Source of the DNA: Salinicoccus sesuvii
GTDB lineage: Bacteria; Bacillota; Bacilli; Staphylococcales; Salinicoccaceae
Assembly (NCBI RefSeq): GCF_042648145.1
Contig: NZ_JBHRWV010000009.1
Span: forward strand, 235,425 to 299,424
Length of the DNA stretch: 64,000 nt
Reading direction: 5' to 3'
The notes beneath the pieces are model-generated. The model made no database searches, was not told where the DNA came from, and worked only from the letters and a program-made list of their open reading frames with translations. The position numbers were made by a program, and so were the translations under genes. Positions within the stretch are counted from its first letter, which is position 1. Each line of letters starts with the position of its first letter. Of this stretch, positions 7,735-16,923 are shown piece by piece.

Positions 7735-9568
7735 CCCAATCATCCTCCTCAAGTGTTTCACATGGCAGATTTATGAAAATTGTTGTTCCTTTGTTCTCTA
7801 CACTATTAGCCCATATTTTGCCATCATGTGCTTCTATGATCTCTTTTGAAATAGCCAGTCCAAGACCTGTTCCTCCCATTTTACGTGCACGTCCTTTATC
7901 AACACGGTAGAAACGTTCAAAAATACGGTCGACTTTGCTTGCTGGAATTCCAAGACCGTTGTCCTTAATTTGTACTGTCATACGGTTATACAGGCGGTTT
8001 TGTTTCACATGAAACTCAACCTTCTTATTGGTACTGCTTGAATATTTAATGGCATTGGAGATGACATTATCAAGTACTTGTCCCATCTTATCCACTGCAA
8101 CCTCGGTAAAGATCGGGGTCGAGGGGATGTTGCGCACAAAATTGACCTGATCCTTGTGTGTCATTTCGAAGCGATCGATGATACGGTTTAGGAACATGTT
8201 GAAATCGACGATTTCCCTGGTGAGTTCTTCTGCTTCGTTGTCCATCCTGGAGAGTTGTAACAGATCTTCGACAAGCCGAATCATACGATCCGTCTCTTCG
8301 CGCGTTACACCAAGGAACTTCGGTGCAAGTGTCTCATTCTTCCATGCACCTTCCTGCAATGCTTCAATGTAGCTTCTCATGGAAGTTAGCGGCGTTCTGA
8401 GCTCATGTGATACATTGGCAACAAACTCTCTACGCTCATTATCGACCCGCTCTTGCTCAGTGACATCGTGCAGTACAGCAATATATCCATTGATAAAACC
8501 AGTATCCTTCACAATGGTAGAGAAATTGACACGAATCGTCGTCTCCTCCTCGCCGTTATTCAAAAACAGCAGCTGGCTTTCATTCATTTCCTGAATATCT
8601 TCAACTGTCATATCTGTATCGAGTTTTAAAATCTCCAGCATATCCTCACCGTGGAATTCATGCCCTGACATCCCAAGCATATCAAGCGCCATTTCGTTGA
8701 CTACTCGAACACGTCCTCTGCGGTCTGTAGCAATGATTCCGTCCGACATGTGGGTGATGACGGAATCAAGACGCTTTTTTTCACTCTCCGTATTGGCCTG
8801 GGCTTCCTGTACACGTTTTGACAAGATGTTGAAAGAACCTGCGAGTTCACCGATTTCGTCACTGCTGTAGATTTTTACCCGCGATGTATAGTCTCCCTCG
8901 GACATGAGTAAAGCCTGATTCCTCATATCTGTAATCGGTTTGGTGATGGTCCGTGCAATGAAGATACCTAGAATACTGGTGATGATCAAAGAAATCAAAG
9001 TTGCAATGATGAAAGTGTTGTTGATTGATTCAAGCTGCTGATATACTGTCTCGATGTTGGAAGCAGCATAGATGGCCCCAAGAATCTGATTGTCCTGGAT
9101 GACAGGCTGATTCAAAAGCCATACACGCTGGTGATCCTGTTCTACATCGACATATATTTCATCGTTTGCGGTACCGGTAGTGATGGCTTCCTCGGTCAAA
9201 GTAGCATTAATTCTCGAGCCGATACTCGATTCGTTGGATATCCGACTTGTAGCTGTAAGCACATTATCAGAATTTACATATCTAATCTCTTCGATCTCTG
9301 GTCTATTTCCATAGTCGGAAAGAAGACTCTGAACCTCTTCTCTGAACTGTTCCTCATCATCACCGTATTCCGTATAGAGTTCTTTGACCCTAGTATCTAT
9401 TAGACTTACCTGGGTCTCGATGTTGTCTTGAAAGTTACCAGTCAATTCTTTCTCAAGCGTATTCGTGAAATACAGACCGATGATCTGCATACCGATGACG
9501 ATGAGGAGCACATATATGATTACGAGCTTGATATGAAGAGATTGCAGGTTTTTAAAAAACTGCTTCAT
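7727..9568 (-). CDS. walK: Sensor histidine kinase WalK
   Basis: 613 residues. Domains in order: a membrane segment near residues 13-33, an extracellular sensor domain to about 180, a second membrane segment (IATLISLIITSILGIFIA), HAMP, PAS (about 265-370), HisKA with phospho-acceptor His388 in VSHELRTPL, and an HATPase domain with DNGLGIP and GGTGLGLAI. It phosphorylates WalR to control peptidoglycan turnover and is normally essential in low-G+C Gram-positives. It starts 15 bases after the walR stop. A parS-like palindrome lies within the coding region at 8001-8016. Confidence 0.97.
   Translation of the reverse strand: MKQFFKNLQSLHIKLVIIYVLLIVIGMQIIGLYFTNTLEKELTGNFQDNIETQVSLIDTRVKELYTEYGDDEEQFREEVQSLLSDYGNRPEIEEIRYVNSDNVLTATSRISNESSIGSRINATLTEEAITTGTANDEIYVDVEQDHQRVWLLNQPVIQDNQILGAIYAASNIETVYQQLESINNTFIIATLISLIITSILGIFIARTITKPITDMRNQALLMSEGDYTSRVKIYSSDEIGELAGSFNILSKRVQEAQANTESEKKRLDSVITHMSDGIIATDRRGRVRVVNEMALDMLGMSGHEFHGEDMLEILKLDTDMTVEDIQEMNESQLLFLNNGEEETTIRVNFSTIVKDTGFINGYIAVLHDVTEQERVDNERREFVANVSHELRTPLTSMRSYIEALQEGAWKNETLAPKFLGVTREETDRMIRLVEDLLQLSRMDNEAEELTREIVDFNMFLNRIIDRFEMTHKDQVNFVRNIPSTPIFTEVAVDKMGQVLDNVISNAIKYSSSTNKKVEFHVKQNRLYNRMTVQIKDNGLGIPASKVDRIFERFYRVDKGRARKMGGTGLGLAISKEIIEAHDGKIWANSVENKGTTIFINLPCETLEEDDWGA
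8001..8016. other. parS-like palindrome inside walK
   Basis: TGTTTCACATGAAACT matches the ParB target TGTTTCACGTGAAACA at 14 of 16 positions: one change in the central hexamer and one at the edge. It lies 24 kb from oriC, in range for origin-proximal parS sites, and both parB and noc are in the window. Binding is inferred. Confidence 0.4.
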
Positions 9569-9583
9569 TAAATGTTAACCCCT

Positions 9584-10285
9584 TTATTCGTCACCTTGGA
9601 TGTAATACCCGACACCTCTTCTTGTCATCAGGTATTCCGGACGGGAAGGATCATCTTCTATCTTCTCCCTGAGCCTCCGCACTGTAACGTCGACAGTACG
9701 GACATCACCGAAGTAGTCGTAGCCCCACACAGTTTCTAGTAGATGTTCCCGGGTCATTACCTGGGAGAGGTGTTGGGCCAGATAATTGAACAGTTCAAAC
9801 TCACGATGCGTGAGTTCAATATCTTTGTCATTTTTCTTAATGGCATAGGAGTCCGGTATCACCGTAATGGCCTTGACCTGAATATTGCTGTTTTCAGATT
9901 CCTGATCTTTGGTCGATGTTTCGACATTTCTTCTTAAATTAGCCTTTACACGCGCAATCAGTTCACGTGTCGAAAAAGGTTTGGTGACATAGTCATCGGC
10001 ACCGAGCTCAAGCCCGAGCACTTTATCTATTTCAGAATCCTTGGCTGTCAGCATGATGATCGGCATATCGTGGGTTTTACGCACTTCGCGACACACTTCC
10101 ATACCATCCATGCCCGGCAGCATTATATCAAGCAGTACAATGTCTGGCACGACCTCAAGTATAAGTGCCAGTGCATCATTGCCATCATAGGCACAATGCA
10201 CTTCATATCCTTCTTTCTCAAGGTTGAATTCCAATATATCAGCAATGGGTCTTTCATCATCAACTACAACGATCTTCTTAGGCAT
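9584..10285 (-). CDS. walR: Response regulator WalR
   Basis: 233-residue OmpR/PhoB-type regulator. The receiver domain has the acidic pair Asp9/Asp10 and phospho-acceptor Asp53 in IVLLDIMLPG, Thr in MLTAKD and Lys in YVTKPF. The C-terminal winged helix has the typical DVRTVDVTVRRLREKIE and RRGVGYYI. WalR controls autolysins and cell-wall metabolism genes. It is the first gene of walRKHIJ and is close to full identity with the family in its conserved blocks. Confidence 0.98.
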   Translation of the reverse strand: MPKKIVVVDDERPIADILEFNLEKEGYEVHCAYDGNDALALILEVVPDIVLLDIMLPGMDGMEVCREVRKTHDMPIIMLTAKDSEIDKVLGLELGADDYVTKPFSTRELIARVKANLRRNVETSTKDQESENSNIQVKAITVIPDSYAIKKNDKDIELTHREFELFNYLAQHLSQVMTREHLLETVWGYDYFGDVRTVDVTVRRLREKIEDDPSRPEYLMTRRGVGYYIQGDE

Positions 10286-10376
10286 TTCATTCCCTCACTT
10301 TCGTTATGTGCCTGTTTGCATAGTTATATCCACTATAAATGTATCACTTTTTCATATTTATTTCCATCTGGGTATA

Positions 10377-10410
10377 GTAAAAAGCCATCAGCGTCATGTG
10401 CTGATGGCTT
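10377..10410. terminator. Terminator after the tRNA pair
   Basis: AAGCCATCAGC (10382-10392) pairs perfectly with GCTGATGGCTT (10100s side 10400-10410). In the minus direction it is followed by TTTTTAC, ending the tRNA-Glu/tRNA-Asp transcript ahead of walR. Confidence 0.85.
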
Positions 10411-10418
10411 CTATACGA

Positions 10419-10491
10419 CGGTCCCGACGGGAATCGAACCCGCGATCTCCTGCGTGACAGGCAGGCATGTTAACCGCTACACCACGGGACC
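10419..10491 (-). tRNA. tRNA-Asp (anticodon GTC)
   Basis: The minus strand folds as a cloverleaf. The acceptor arm GGTCCCG/CGGGACC is followed by discriminator G; the anticodon loop CTGTCAC carries GTC, and the T arm contains GGTTCGATTCC. CCA is not encoded. It lies 24 bases downstream of tRNA-Glu in the same transcript. Confidence 0.96.
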
Positions 10492-10515
10492 ATGGTGTTA
10501 TATAAAATATAAAAG

Positions 10516-10587
10516 TGACCCGTACGGGACTCGAACCCGTGTTACCGCCGTGAAAGGGCGGTGTCTTAACCGCTTGACCAACGGGCC
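10516..10587 (-). tRNA. tRNA-Glu (anticodon TTC)
   Basis: Minus-strand cloverleaf with acceptor GGCCCGT/ACGGGTC (one G-U pair), discriminator A, anticodon loop CTTTCAC with TTC, and T arm GGTTCGAGTCC. CCA is not encoded. It is followed by tRNA-Asp. Confidence 0.96.
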
Positions 10588-10670
10588 TTGATGTTAATTG
10601 GTATTGAACACAAAGGTTATTATATCACGATATAAATTTCATTTTCAACTGAAACTTTTATTTTTTATTA

Positions 10671-10703
10671 AAATAAAAAATCCCACGGCGTCTGCCATGG
10701 GAT
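10671..10703 (-). terminator. purA terminator
   Basis: In the minus direction ATCCCATGGC (10703-10694) pairs with GCCGTGGGAT (10689-10680), with one G-U pair, followed by TTTTTTATT. It begins 7 bases after the purA stop. Confidence 0.9.
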
Positions 10704-10709
10704 TGACTA

Positions 10710-11996
10710 CTAGCTCCAGAAATTTTTAAGGAGGTTCGTTTGATTGCGATCTGGACCGACAGAGAAAATAGAGATGCCGACACCTGTCAGCCGCTCGATT
10801 TCCTCAAGGTAGTTCCTAGCATTATCTGGAAGGTCTTCAAGACGCTTTATGCCAGTAATATCCTCTTTCCAGCCGGGCATGGTCTTGAAAATCGGCTTAG
10901 CACGATCTAGCGCATGCAGCGTAGCTGGATATTCCGTCACTTCTTTGCCATCAATCTCGTAGGCCGTACAGATTTTCACAGTATCCAGACCGCTTAGCAC
11001 ATCGATGGAATTGAGAGAGAGGTCAGTGATGCCACTGACACGTCTTGCATGACGCACAACGACACTATCGAACCATCCAACACGTCGCGCACGGCCTGTC
11101 GTCGTTCCATATTCGCGTCCGATTTCGCGAATATGTTCAGCGCTCTCGTCAAACAGTTCAGTCGGGAAAGGACCATCGCCGACACGGGAAGTATATGCTT
11201 TACATACGCCGACAACATTTCTAACAGCAGTGGGTCCAACGCCACAGCCGACAGTTACATTACCGGCAACCGGGTTACTGGAAGTGACGAATGGATATGT
11301 CCCATGATCGATATCCAGCATGACACCTTGGGCACCTTCAAAAAGGACCTTCTGATTGTTCTGGAAAGCATCATCAAGTACTTTAGCCGTATCCGTCACA
11401 TAAGGTGCCAGACGCTCTGCTGCTTTTTGATAAGGTTCGAAGATTTCATCAAAGGTGAAGCCTTCACGTTCATACAGTGCCGTGAACATATGATTTTTAA
11501 GCTTTAGATTTTCTTCGAGTCTTTTTCTGAACGTTGCTTCATCGATTAGGTCTGCCATACGGATTCCTATTCTTTGCGCCTTGTCGACATAGCATGGCCC
11601 AATGCCTCTTTTAGTCGTACCGATTTTATTATCTCCGCGTGCTTCCTCTTCCAACTCATCTTGAAGGAGATGGTAGGGGAGTATTACTTGTGCACGGTTT
11701 GAAATTCTGAGGTTGTCGACAGATATACCACGTTCGATCAGTCCATCCAGTTCTTTGATGATGGAAATGGGATCGATGACGACACCGTTACCGATCAGTG
11801 AAATTTTATCGTCGTAGAATATACCTGAGGGAACGAGATGCAGCTTGTAGGTTTCGCCACCAAATTGAATTGTATGACCTGCATTGTTACCTCCGGAGAA
11901 ACGTGCGATGATATCTGCATCTTCTGATAGGAAGTCTGTAATCTTCCCTTTTCCTTCGTCGCCCCACTGTGTTCCGACTACTACTGTTCCAGACAT
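10710..11996 (-). CDS. purA: Adenylosuccinate synthetase PurA
   Basis: 428 residues. It catalyses GTP-dependent condensation of IMP with aspartate to adenylosuccinate, the first step from IMP to AMP. The N-terminal GTP-binding motif GDEGKGKITD, the catalytic Asp13 and GNNAGHTI with the second catalytic His are present, as is GIGPCYVDKAQR. Length is standard. It is followed by its own terminator and preceded by a PurBox-like dyad that could make it responsive to PurR. Confidence 0.98.
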   Translation of the reverse strand: MSGTVVVGTQWGDEGKGKITDFLSEDADIIARFSGGNNAGHTIQFGGETYKLHLVPSGIFYDDKISLIGNGVVIDPISIIKELDGLIERGISVDNLRISNRAQVILPYHLLQDELEEEARGDNKIGTTKRGIGPCYVDKAQRIGIRMADLIDEATFRKRLEENLKLKNHMFTALYEREGFTFDEIFEPYQKAAERLAPYVTDTAKVLDDAFQNNQKVLFEGAQGVMLDIDHGTYPFVTSSNPVAGNVTVGCGVGPTAVRNVVGVCKAYTSRVGDGPFPTELFDESAEHIREIGREYGTTTGRARRVGWFDSVVVRHARRVSGITDLSLNSIDVLSGLDTVKICTAYEIDGKEVTEYPATLHALDRAKPIFKTMPGWKEDITGIKRLEDLPDNARNYLEEIERLTGVGISIFSVGPDRNQTNLLKNFWS

Positions 11997-12064
11997 GTCT
12001 TTGCCCCCATTTTCTTTGAATTACCGTAATCATTCTAACAATAAGTGCTGCAAAAGGCAATAAA

Positions 12065-12107
12065 AATACGAACGTTTTTATAATATGTATATAAAAACAT
12101 TCGTAAA
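12065..12107 (-). promoter_or_regulatory. AT-rich dyad between dnaB and purA: terminator and PurBox-like
   Basis: TACGAACGTTTTTATA and TATAAAAACATTCGTA face each other around a 7-base loop, with a single G-U/A-C difference. Read toward purA, the stem is followed by TTTTTATT and would work as the dnaB terminator. The arms each carry a CGAAC/CGAAT core in inverted orientation, the layout of PurR PurBox pairs upstream of purine genes. Both readings fit the sequence; they need not exclude each other. Confidence 0.6.
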
Positions 12108-12108
12108 T

Positions 12109-13503
12109 TTAATTGGGTGGGATATAACCATCGCCATACCCATGATTATCCTGGTCGAAGAAGCTACTGTAGGACTTATTGAATATCAGTTTCACTGTTC
12201 CTGTTGGACCGTTCCTGTGTTTAGCAAGTATGATTTCTATCTCATCTTGCTCACGCTGCGCACCTTCTGCATCGTCCTCACCATCACCGCGAACATAATA
12301 ATCTTCACGATAGAGAAAAGCTACGATATCTGCATCTTGCTCGATCGACCCGGATTCGCGTAAGTCACTCATCATCGGTCGCTTGTCCTGTCGTGTCTCT
12401 ACACTCCTGGATAACTGACTGAGGGCGATGACCGGGCACTCCATCTCACGGGCCAGCGCTTTTAGCATACGTGAGATTTCCGATACTTCCTGCTGTCGGT
12501 TATCACTTCTTTTGTTACTTGATCCCTGAATCAGTTGCAAGTAGTCGATGATGACCATATCGATTCCGTGTTCCTGCTTCAGACGCATGCATTTGGAACG
12601 GATATCACTAACACGGATACCTGGTGAGTCGTCTATGAAAATCTTCGATTCCGCAAGACTACCAATTGCAGTGGTGAAGTTATCCCAATCATCATGATTG
12701 AGATTTCCTTGTCTCAGTTTAGTAGCATCAATCATACCTTGGCTCGATATCATACGCGAAACAAGCTGATCGGCGCCCATTTCGAGAGAGAATATTGCGA
12801 CGGTATACTTTTCGCGAGACGTCCCGACATGACCAGCGATATTGAGAGCGAATGCGGTCTTACCCATAGAAGGCCGAGCGGCCAGTATGATCAAGTCGTT
12901 CCGATTGAATCCGGAGGTCATGAAATCAAGATCACGATATCCTGTTGGAATACCCGTTGTACTATCTGTCTGTCCAGCGCGTGCTTCGACTTGTTCGTAA
13001 ACTTCGTGGACTACGGATTTCATGGACTTAAAGCCTTCGTTCCGACGACTCTCAGAAATAGACATAATTCTCGACTCTGCTTCGGTAAGAAGATCTTCCA
13101 CATCCATCTCTTCTGAGAAACCTTCACTTGCGATTTCTTCTGCTGTCTTAATCAGCGTTCGCTTCAGTGCATACTTCGCTACGATGTCCACATAGAAAGC
13201 AACGTTCCGACTCGTTGGTACGACGTTCGACAGTTCTGCAAGGTATCTTGGGCCTCCAACAGAACTCAAGACCTCCATGCTTTTCAACTGGTCAATTAAG
13301 GTAACCACATCGATACTTTGATGATTTTCACTTAAAAAACCCATCGCCCGGTAAACATGCTGGTGCTCTGAACGATAGAAATCTTCTGGTTCCAACGTCT
13401 CCGCTGTAGAAATGAAAATTTCGGGATTGATCAGTATGGCACCAAGGACAGACTGCTCCGCTTCCATGTTGTGCGGCATCTGTTGATGTATATCCAAAAT
13501 CAA
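12109..13503 (-). CDS. dnaB: Replicative DNA helicase DnaB/DnaC
   Basis: 464-residue hexameric helicase that unwinds DNA at the replication fork (called DnaC in Bacillus). An N-terminal DnaB domain (VLGAILINPEIF) is followed by a RecA-like motor with Walker A AARPSMGKTAFALN, Walker B VIIDYLQLI and a C-terminal AKHRNGPTGTV. Length is normal with no intein. It lies 15 bases after rplI in the gdpP-rplI-dnaB cluster typical of Firmicutes. Confidence 0.98.
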   Translation of the reverse strand: MILDIHQQMPHNMEAEQSVLGAILINPEIFISTAETLEPEDFYRSEHQHVYRAMGFLSENHQSIDVVTLIDQLKSMEVLSSVGGPRYLAELSNVVPTSRNVAFYVDIVAKYALKRTLIKTAEEIASEGFSEEMDVEDLLTEAESRIMSISESRRNEGFKSMKSVVHEVYEQVEARAGQTDSTTGIPTGYRDLDFMTSGFNRNDLIILAARPSMGKTAFALNIAGHVGTSREKYTVAIFSLEMGADQLVSRMISSQGMIDATKLRQGNLNHDDWDNFTTAIGSLAESKIFIDDSPGIRVSDIRSKCMRLKQEHGIDMVIIDYLQLIQGSSNKRSDNRQQEVSEISRMLKALAREMECPVIALSQLSRSVETRQDKRPMMSDLRESGSIEQDADIVAFLYREDYYVRGDGEDDAEGAQREQDEIEIILAKHRNGPTGTVKLIFNKSYSSFFDQDNHGYGDGYIPPN

Positions 13504-13518
13504 TCCCTCCTTGGTTTA

Positions 13519-13965
13519 CTACTGTTCAATAACATGCACCTTGATCTCTGCAAATACTTCGGGGTGCAGCTTAACACTCATCTTGTGGTAGCCAAGGCTC
13601 TTAAGCGGCTGTGACATATCAAGCTTTCTTTTATCGAGCTTGATACCATGCTGCTTCTCGTATGCCTCAACGACCTGCTTGGAACTGATGGAACCGAATA
13701 GGCGGCCATCGTCACCGGACTTCGTCTTTATTTCAACTTCTTTCTCTTCAAGTTGTGCTTTCATCGCCTTAGCATCTTCCAATGCCTGCTCTGCCTTTGC
13801 TTCTTCAGCGTCATGCTGTGCCTGAAGTTTCTTCAGATTCGCTGGTGTCGCTTCTTCGGCTAGGCCTTTCTTAAGCAGGAAATTTTGTGCATAGCCTGTA
13901 GCAACTTCTTTCACTTCACCTTTTTTACCTTTGTTTTTAACGTCATTCAGAAAAATTACTTTCAT
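13519..13965 (-). CDS. rplI: 50S ribosomal protein L9
   Basis: 148 residues, matching L9. The N-terminal RNA-binding domain (MKVIFLNDVKNKGKKGEVKE, GYAQNFLL) is joined by a long helix to the C-terminal domain (LFGSISSKQV). L9 binds domain V of 23S rRNA and helps hold reading frame. The start overlaps the gdpP stop by 4 bases, showing translational coupling. Confidence 0.98.
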   Translation of the reverse strand: MKVIFLNDVKNKGKKGEVKEVATGYAQNFLLKKGLAEEATPANLKKLQAQHDAEEAKAEQALEDAKAMKAQLEEKEVEIKTKSGDDGRLFGSISSKQVVEAYEKQHGIKLDKRKLDMSQPLKSLGYHKMSVKLHPEVFAEIKVHVIEQ

Positions 13966-15938
13966 TCCTCTTCACTCCTGTTATCGAATATTTCTTCAAT
14001 TGCTTGGTTGAGCTCATCATAGAGCTCATCCATTGATTTACCGGTCACTCGTGTGGCTGCATTGGAGAGATGGCCGCCTCCGCCCATTGCTTCCATTACG
14101 AGCTGGACGTTCATCTCTCCGAACGATCGTGCTGAGATGCCGATTGACTCATCTTCACGTGCTGCCATGACAAATGAAGCCTGTACCCCTTCAATCTGCA
14201 GTAGCTGGTCGGCCGCCTGTGCCACTGTTACAGGATGGTATGTCATCATGGAATCCGCTTTAACAATAGCAATACCGTTATCCTTGATCTCAGCCGATTT
14301 GATTAGATCACTTCTTGCGATATACGTATCGATGTCATCCTTTAGGAAAGTCTGTGCAAGTACAGGATCTGCACCATTACTCCTTAGGAAACTGGCGGCA
14401 TCGAAAGTTCTCGATCCCGTGCGAAGCGTATAGTTCCTAGTATCGACAATGATGCCTGTAAGCATGATGGTTGCTTCCAGACGGGAGAGTTTCTGCTCCT
14501 TGTTCTGGTATTCAAGCAATTCTGCAACAAGCTCGCTTGCACTGGAAGCGTAAGGCTCCATATAAACGAGTAGGGGATTAGAAATAAAGTCGTCAGAACG
14601 TCTATGATGATCGATGATGACCTTCCGGGCTGCCTTGTTCAGGATCACTTCGTCGAGTACCATGTTCGGTCGATGCGTATCCACGACAACAACAGTTGTT
14701 TTCGGATTCATCTTCTCCCAAGCCTCTTCAGAGGTGATGAACATCTTCATCAGATCTTCCCGTGCTTTTAGTTCCTTCATCATGCGCTGTAGTGTCTCGT
14801 CGATGTCATCTTCGTTTAATATGATATGCGCTTCGATACCATTCATCGAAGCAATTTTGGCTACGCCGATTGCAGATCCGAGCGCATCCATATCGGGATT
14901 TTTATGACCCATGATGAGTACATTGTCCCCTTCAAGCAGAATGTCCCGAAGGGCATGAGAAATAACTCGCGCTTTGACACGTGTTCGTTTTTCCATCGGA
15001 TCGGTCTTTCCGCCATAGAATCTGGCGTTCCCGTTTACTGCTTTGATGGCTACCTGGTCGCCACCACGCCCGAGAGCTAGGTCAAGACTCGACTGAGCCA
15101 ACTCGCCGACCTCTATATAATCGTCGGATCCTTCCCCCACACCGATACTCACTGTAATCTGAGCACCGAGTTCCTGGGAGCGTTCCCGGACTTCATCTAG
15201 CAGATTGAACCGTGTCGACTCTATATCTTTTAGACTGCTTGAATTGAGCAGGATGATGAAACGATCCTGGGAGAAGCGACGGATATAGATATGGTGCCGG
15301 TTCGCCCATTCATTGATTGTATTTGTGATGCTGTTATTGAGTTCGCTTTTTAGAGCCTCGCTCATATTCTGTGTCACTTCATCGTAGTTATCGAGGAATA
15401 AAATACCAATGACAGGCTGTTTGTCTTCAAGCTCGGTCTCACGGTTGCGCTGACTAGTGATATCTATCAGGTGCAGTGCCTGGTGTTTTTCGTCCCAATA
15501 GATTTTAAAGTACTTATCGTTGTAGGTTGATTCTGTCCTATGGATGTTATTGGCTTTAAGCGTTGTCATGATGTTCGGGAACAGCCGATTGATTGGTGTA
15601 TTCAATTTTTCCCTTGAAATTTCACTGCACATATAATCGTTCATCCACTCGATTTCATCATCATCATTCAGTATGATAAGTCCCATCGGTAATTCGTCGA
15701 TGGCATACTGCTTGCTGCCAGCAATATCTACAACCATTTGCCGGAAACGATTCTCATTGATGATAAAGGAACGGTAGAGATACAAAAATAGAAGTGTCAG
15801 GAGTATCGTACTTACGATAAGAAAGAGCAGGCCAGTCCTGAAGTGGTTCGTCAGTACAAATATATTCATTACCAGAATATGAAACGCTGCGATTGTAAAA
15901 GGTATGAATATCATTTTCCTGTCCAGCACGTTATACAT
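13962..15938 (-). CDS. gdpP: Cyclic-di-AMP phosphodiesterase GdpP
   Basis: About 658 residues. It has two N-terminal membrane helices, a PAS domain, a degenerate GGDEF domain (about 175-300), and DHH/DHHA1 domains with GHKNPDMDALGSA, VVDTHRP, IIDHHRRSD and GGGGHLSNAA. It hydrolyses c-di-AMP to pApA; loss in staphylococci raises beta-lactam tolerance. I favour ATG at 15938 (AAGGAA 9 bases upstream); GTG at 15947 overlaps the yybS stop and has no spaced ribosome site. All catalytic motifs are intact. It is coupled to yybS upstream and rplI downstream. Confidence 0.95.
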   Translation of the reverse strand: MYNVLDRKMIFIPFTIAAFHILVMNIFVLTNHFRTGLLFLIVSTILLTLLFLYLYRSFIINENRFRQMVVDIAGSKQYAIDELPMGLIILNDDDEIEWMNDYMCSEISREKLNTPINRLFPNIMTTLKANNIHRTESTYNDKYFKIYWDEKHQALHLIDITSQRNRETELEDKQPVIGILFLDNYDEVTQNMSEALKSELNNSITNTINEWANRHHIYIRRFSQDRFIILLNSSSLKDIESTRFNLLDEVRERSQELGAQITVSIGVGEGSDDYIEVGELAQSSLDLALGRGGDQVAIKAVNGNARFYGGKTDPMEKRTRVKARVISHALRDILLEGDNVLIMGHKNPDMDALGSAIGVAKIASMNGIEAHIILNEDDIDETLQRMMKELKAREDLMKMFITSEEAWEKMNPKTTVVVVDTHRPNMVLDEVILNKAARKVIIDHHRRSDDFISNPLLVYMEPYASSASELVAELLEYQNKEQKLSRLEATIMLTGIIVDTRNYTLRTGSRTFDAASFLRSNGADPVLAQTFLKDDIDTYIARSDLIKSAEIKDNGIAIVKADSMMTYHPVTVAQAADQLLQIEGVQASFVMAAREDESIGISARSFGEMNVQLVMEAMGGGGHLSNAATRVTGKSMDELYDELNQAIEEIFDNRSEEE

Positions 15939-15943
15939 TCCTA

Positions 15944-16861
15944 TCACTTCCTTTTCAACTGTAGTAGTGTCCTTATCCTGAAGATCATTTCAAATATGCC
16001 GATGAGTATCGTGAGCGGTCTTAGGATGACCAATGGAATCAGCAGCAGTATTGAAATTACCATATTTAATTTCTTTTCTCGGAAGAAGAAATAGCTGAAG
16101 CTAAGACCATGTATATAAAGTATCCACTCCACAACAATCAGCAAGTTGCCGATCGTAGACTGGGCTGTCGTCCCTTCAGTTGTAAAAAATGATACTATAA
16201 ACAGCACCAAAAATAAATAAAGGACGTAACGCGGGAAAGCCCAGTATTTGAACGAACGGTAGTTCCACATTTTCATGTGCGATGAACTGAAAAGAACACG
16301 CTGCATTAGTACAGTGTAGAGTGCCAGTAGGAATGCAATCACTGTAATATAAGCAGGTATATTGATGAAGATCTGATCTAGCGAAGTCCGGATGAGATCC
16401 GTATCGAGGTCAGAAGCAAAAGTCCCGTACATCTGGAGCTGTTCCATATACCACCCGCGAATCTCCAAATAAGTGTCAGAGATGGGCTGGACCACTCCGA
16501 GACCTTGAAGCAGGTTCAATATGCCTATAAATGAAAGCATCAGTGTGGCAGTCACATAGAATAGTGTCAGCTCCTGAGATAATTCTTTCTTTAGTGTATA
16601 GTGGACCACTATCGCCACTATATATAATACCACAAACCAAATCCAGGCATCCGCCGAGAGAAGTAATGCGGCAGGTATGAGAAAGCTGGCAAATGTCAGC
16701 CAAAAATGATAATTTGACTGATCTTTTAGCTTGACCAGAAAATAGACGGCGAACGGTAACAGTACTGCGCCGAAAAGCAGACTGACATCAGTAAGCGTGA
16801 TGAACACGAATACAACAAGCAATACCAGCATCAATTGAAGCATTGATACTCTTTTATCCAA
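15944..16861 (-). CDS. yybS: YybS-family multi-pass membrane protein (DUF2232)
   Basis: About 305 residues with seven or eight hydrophobic segments, matching the position and character of YybS/DUF2232 proteins just upstream of gdpP in Bacillales. The function is unsettled; the fold resembles energy-coupling-factor transporter S components. I choose a TTG start at 16861 with GGAGG 9 bases upstream, giving LDKRVSMLQL. An ATG further upstream would lie inside the serS terminator. The gene heads the yybS-gdpP-rplI-dnaB run. Confidence 0.8.
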   Translation of the reverse strand: MDKRVSMLQLMLVLLVVFVFITLTDVSLLFGAVLLPFAVYFLVKLKDQSNYHFWLTFASFLIPAALLLSADAWIWFVVLYIVAIVVHYTLKKELSQELTLFYVTATLMLSFIGILNLLQGLGVVQPISDTYLEIRGWYMEQLQMYGTFASDLDTDLIRTSLDQIFINIPAYITVIAFLLALYTVLMQRVLFSSSHMKMWNYRSFKYWAFPRYVLYLFLVLFIVSFFTTEGTTAQSTIGNLLIVVEWILYIHGLSFSYFFFREKKLNMVISILLLIPLVILRPLTILIGIFEMIFRIRTLLQLKRK

Positions 16862-16880
16862 ATTTCCACTCCTCCAACCA

Positions 16881-16909
16881 TAAAATAAAGCTCCTAAACG
16901 AATAGGAGC
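16881..16909 (-). terminator. serS terminator
   Basis: In the minus direction GCTCCTA (16909-16903) pairs with TAGGAGC (16896-16890), followed by TTTATTTTA. It begins about 15 bases after the serS stop and just before the yybS ribosome site. Confidence 0.85.
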
Positions 16910-16923
16910 ATCCAATACTATTA

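Noticed and set aside
10070..10591. Open frame running through walR and both tRNA genes on the plus strand
   Set aside because: It is antisense to walR and to two well-supported tRNAs; its translation of tRNA sequence (for example VPTGIEPAISC) is a known false-protein signature.
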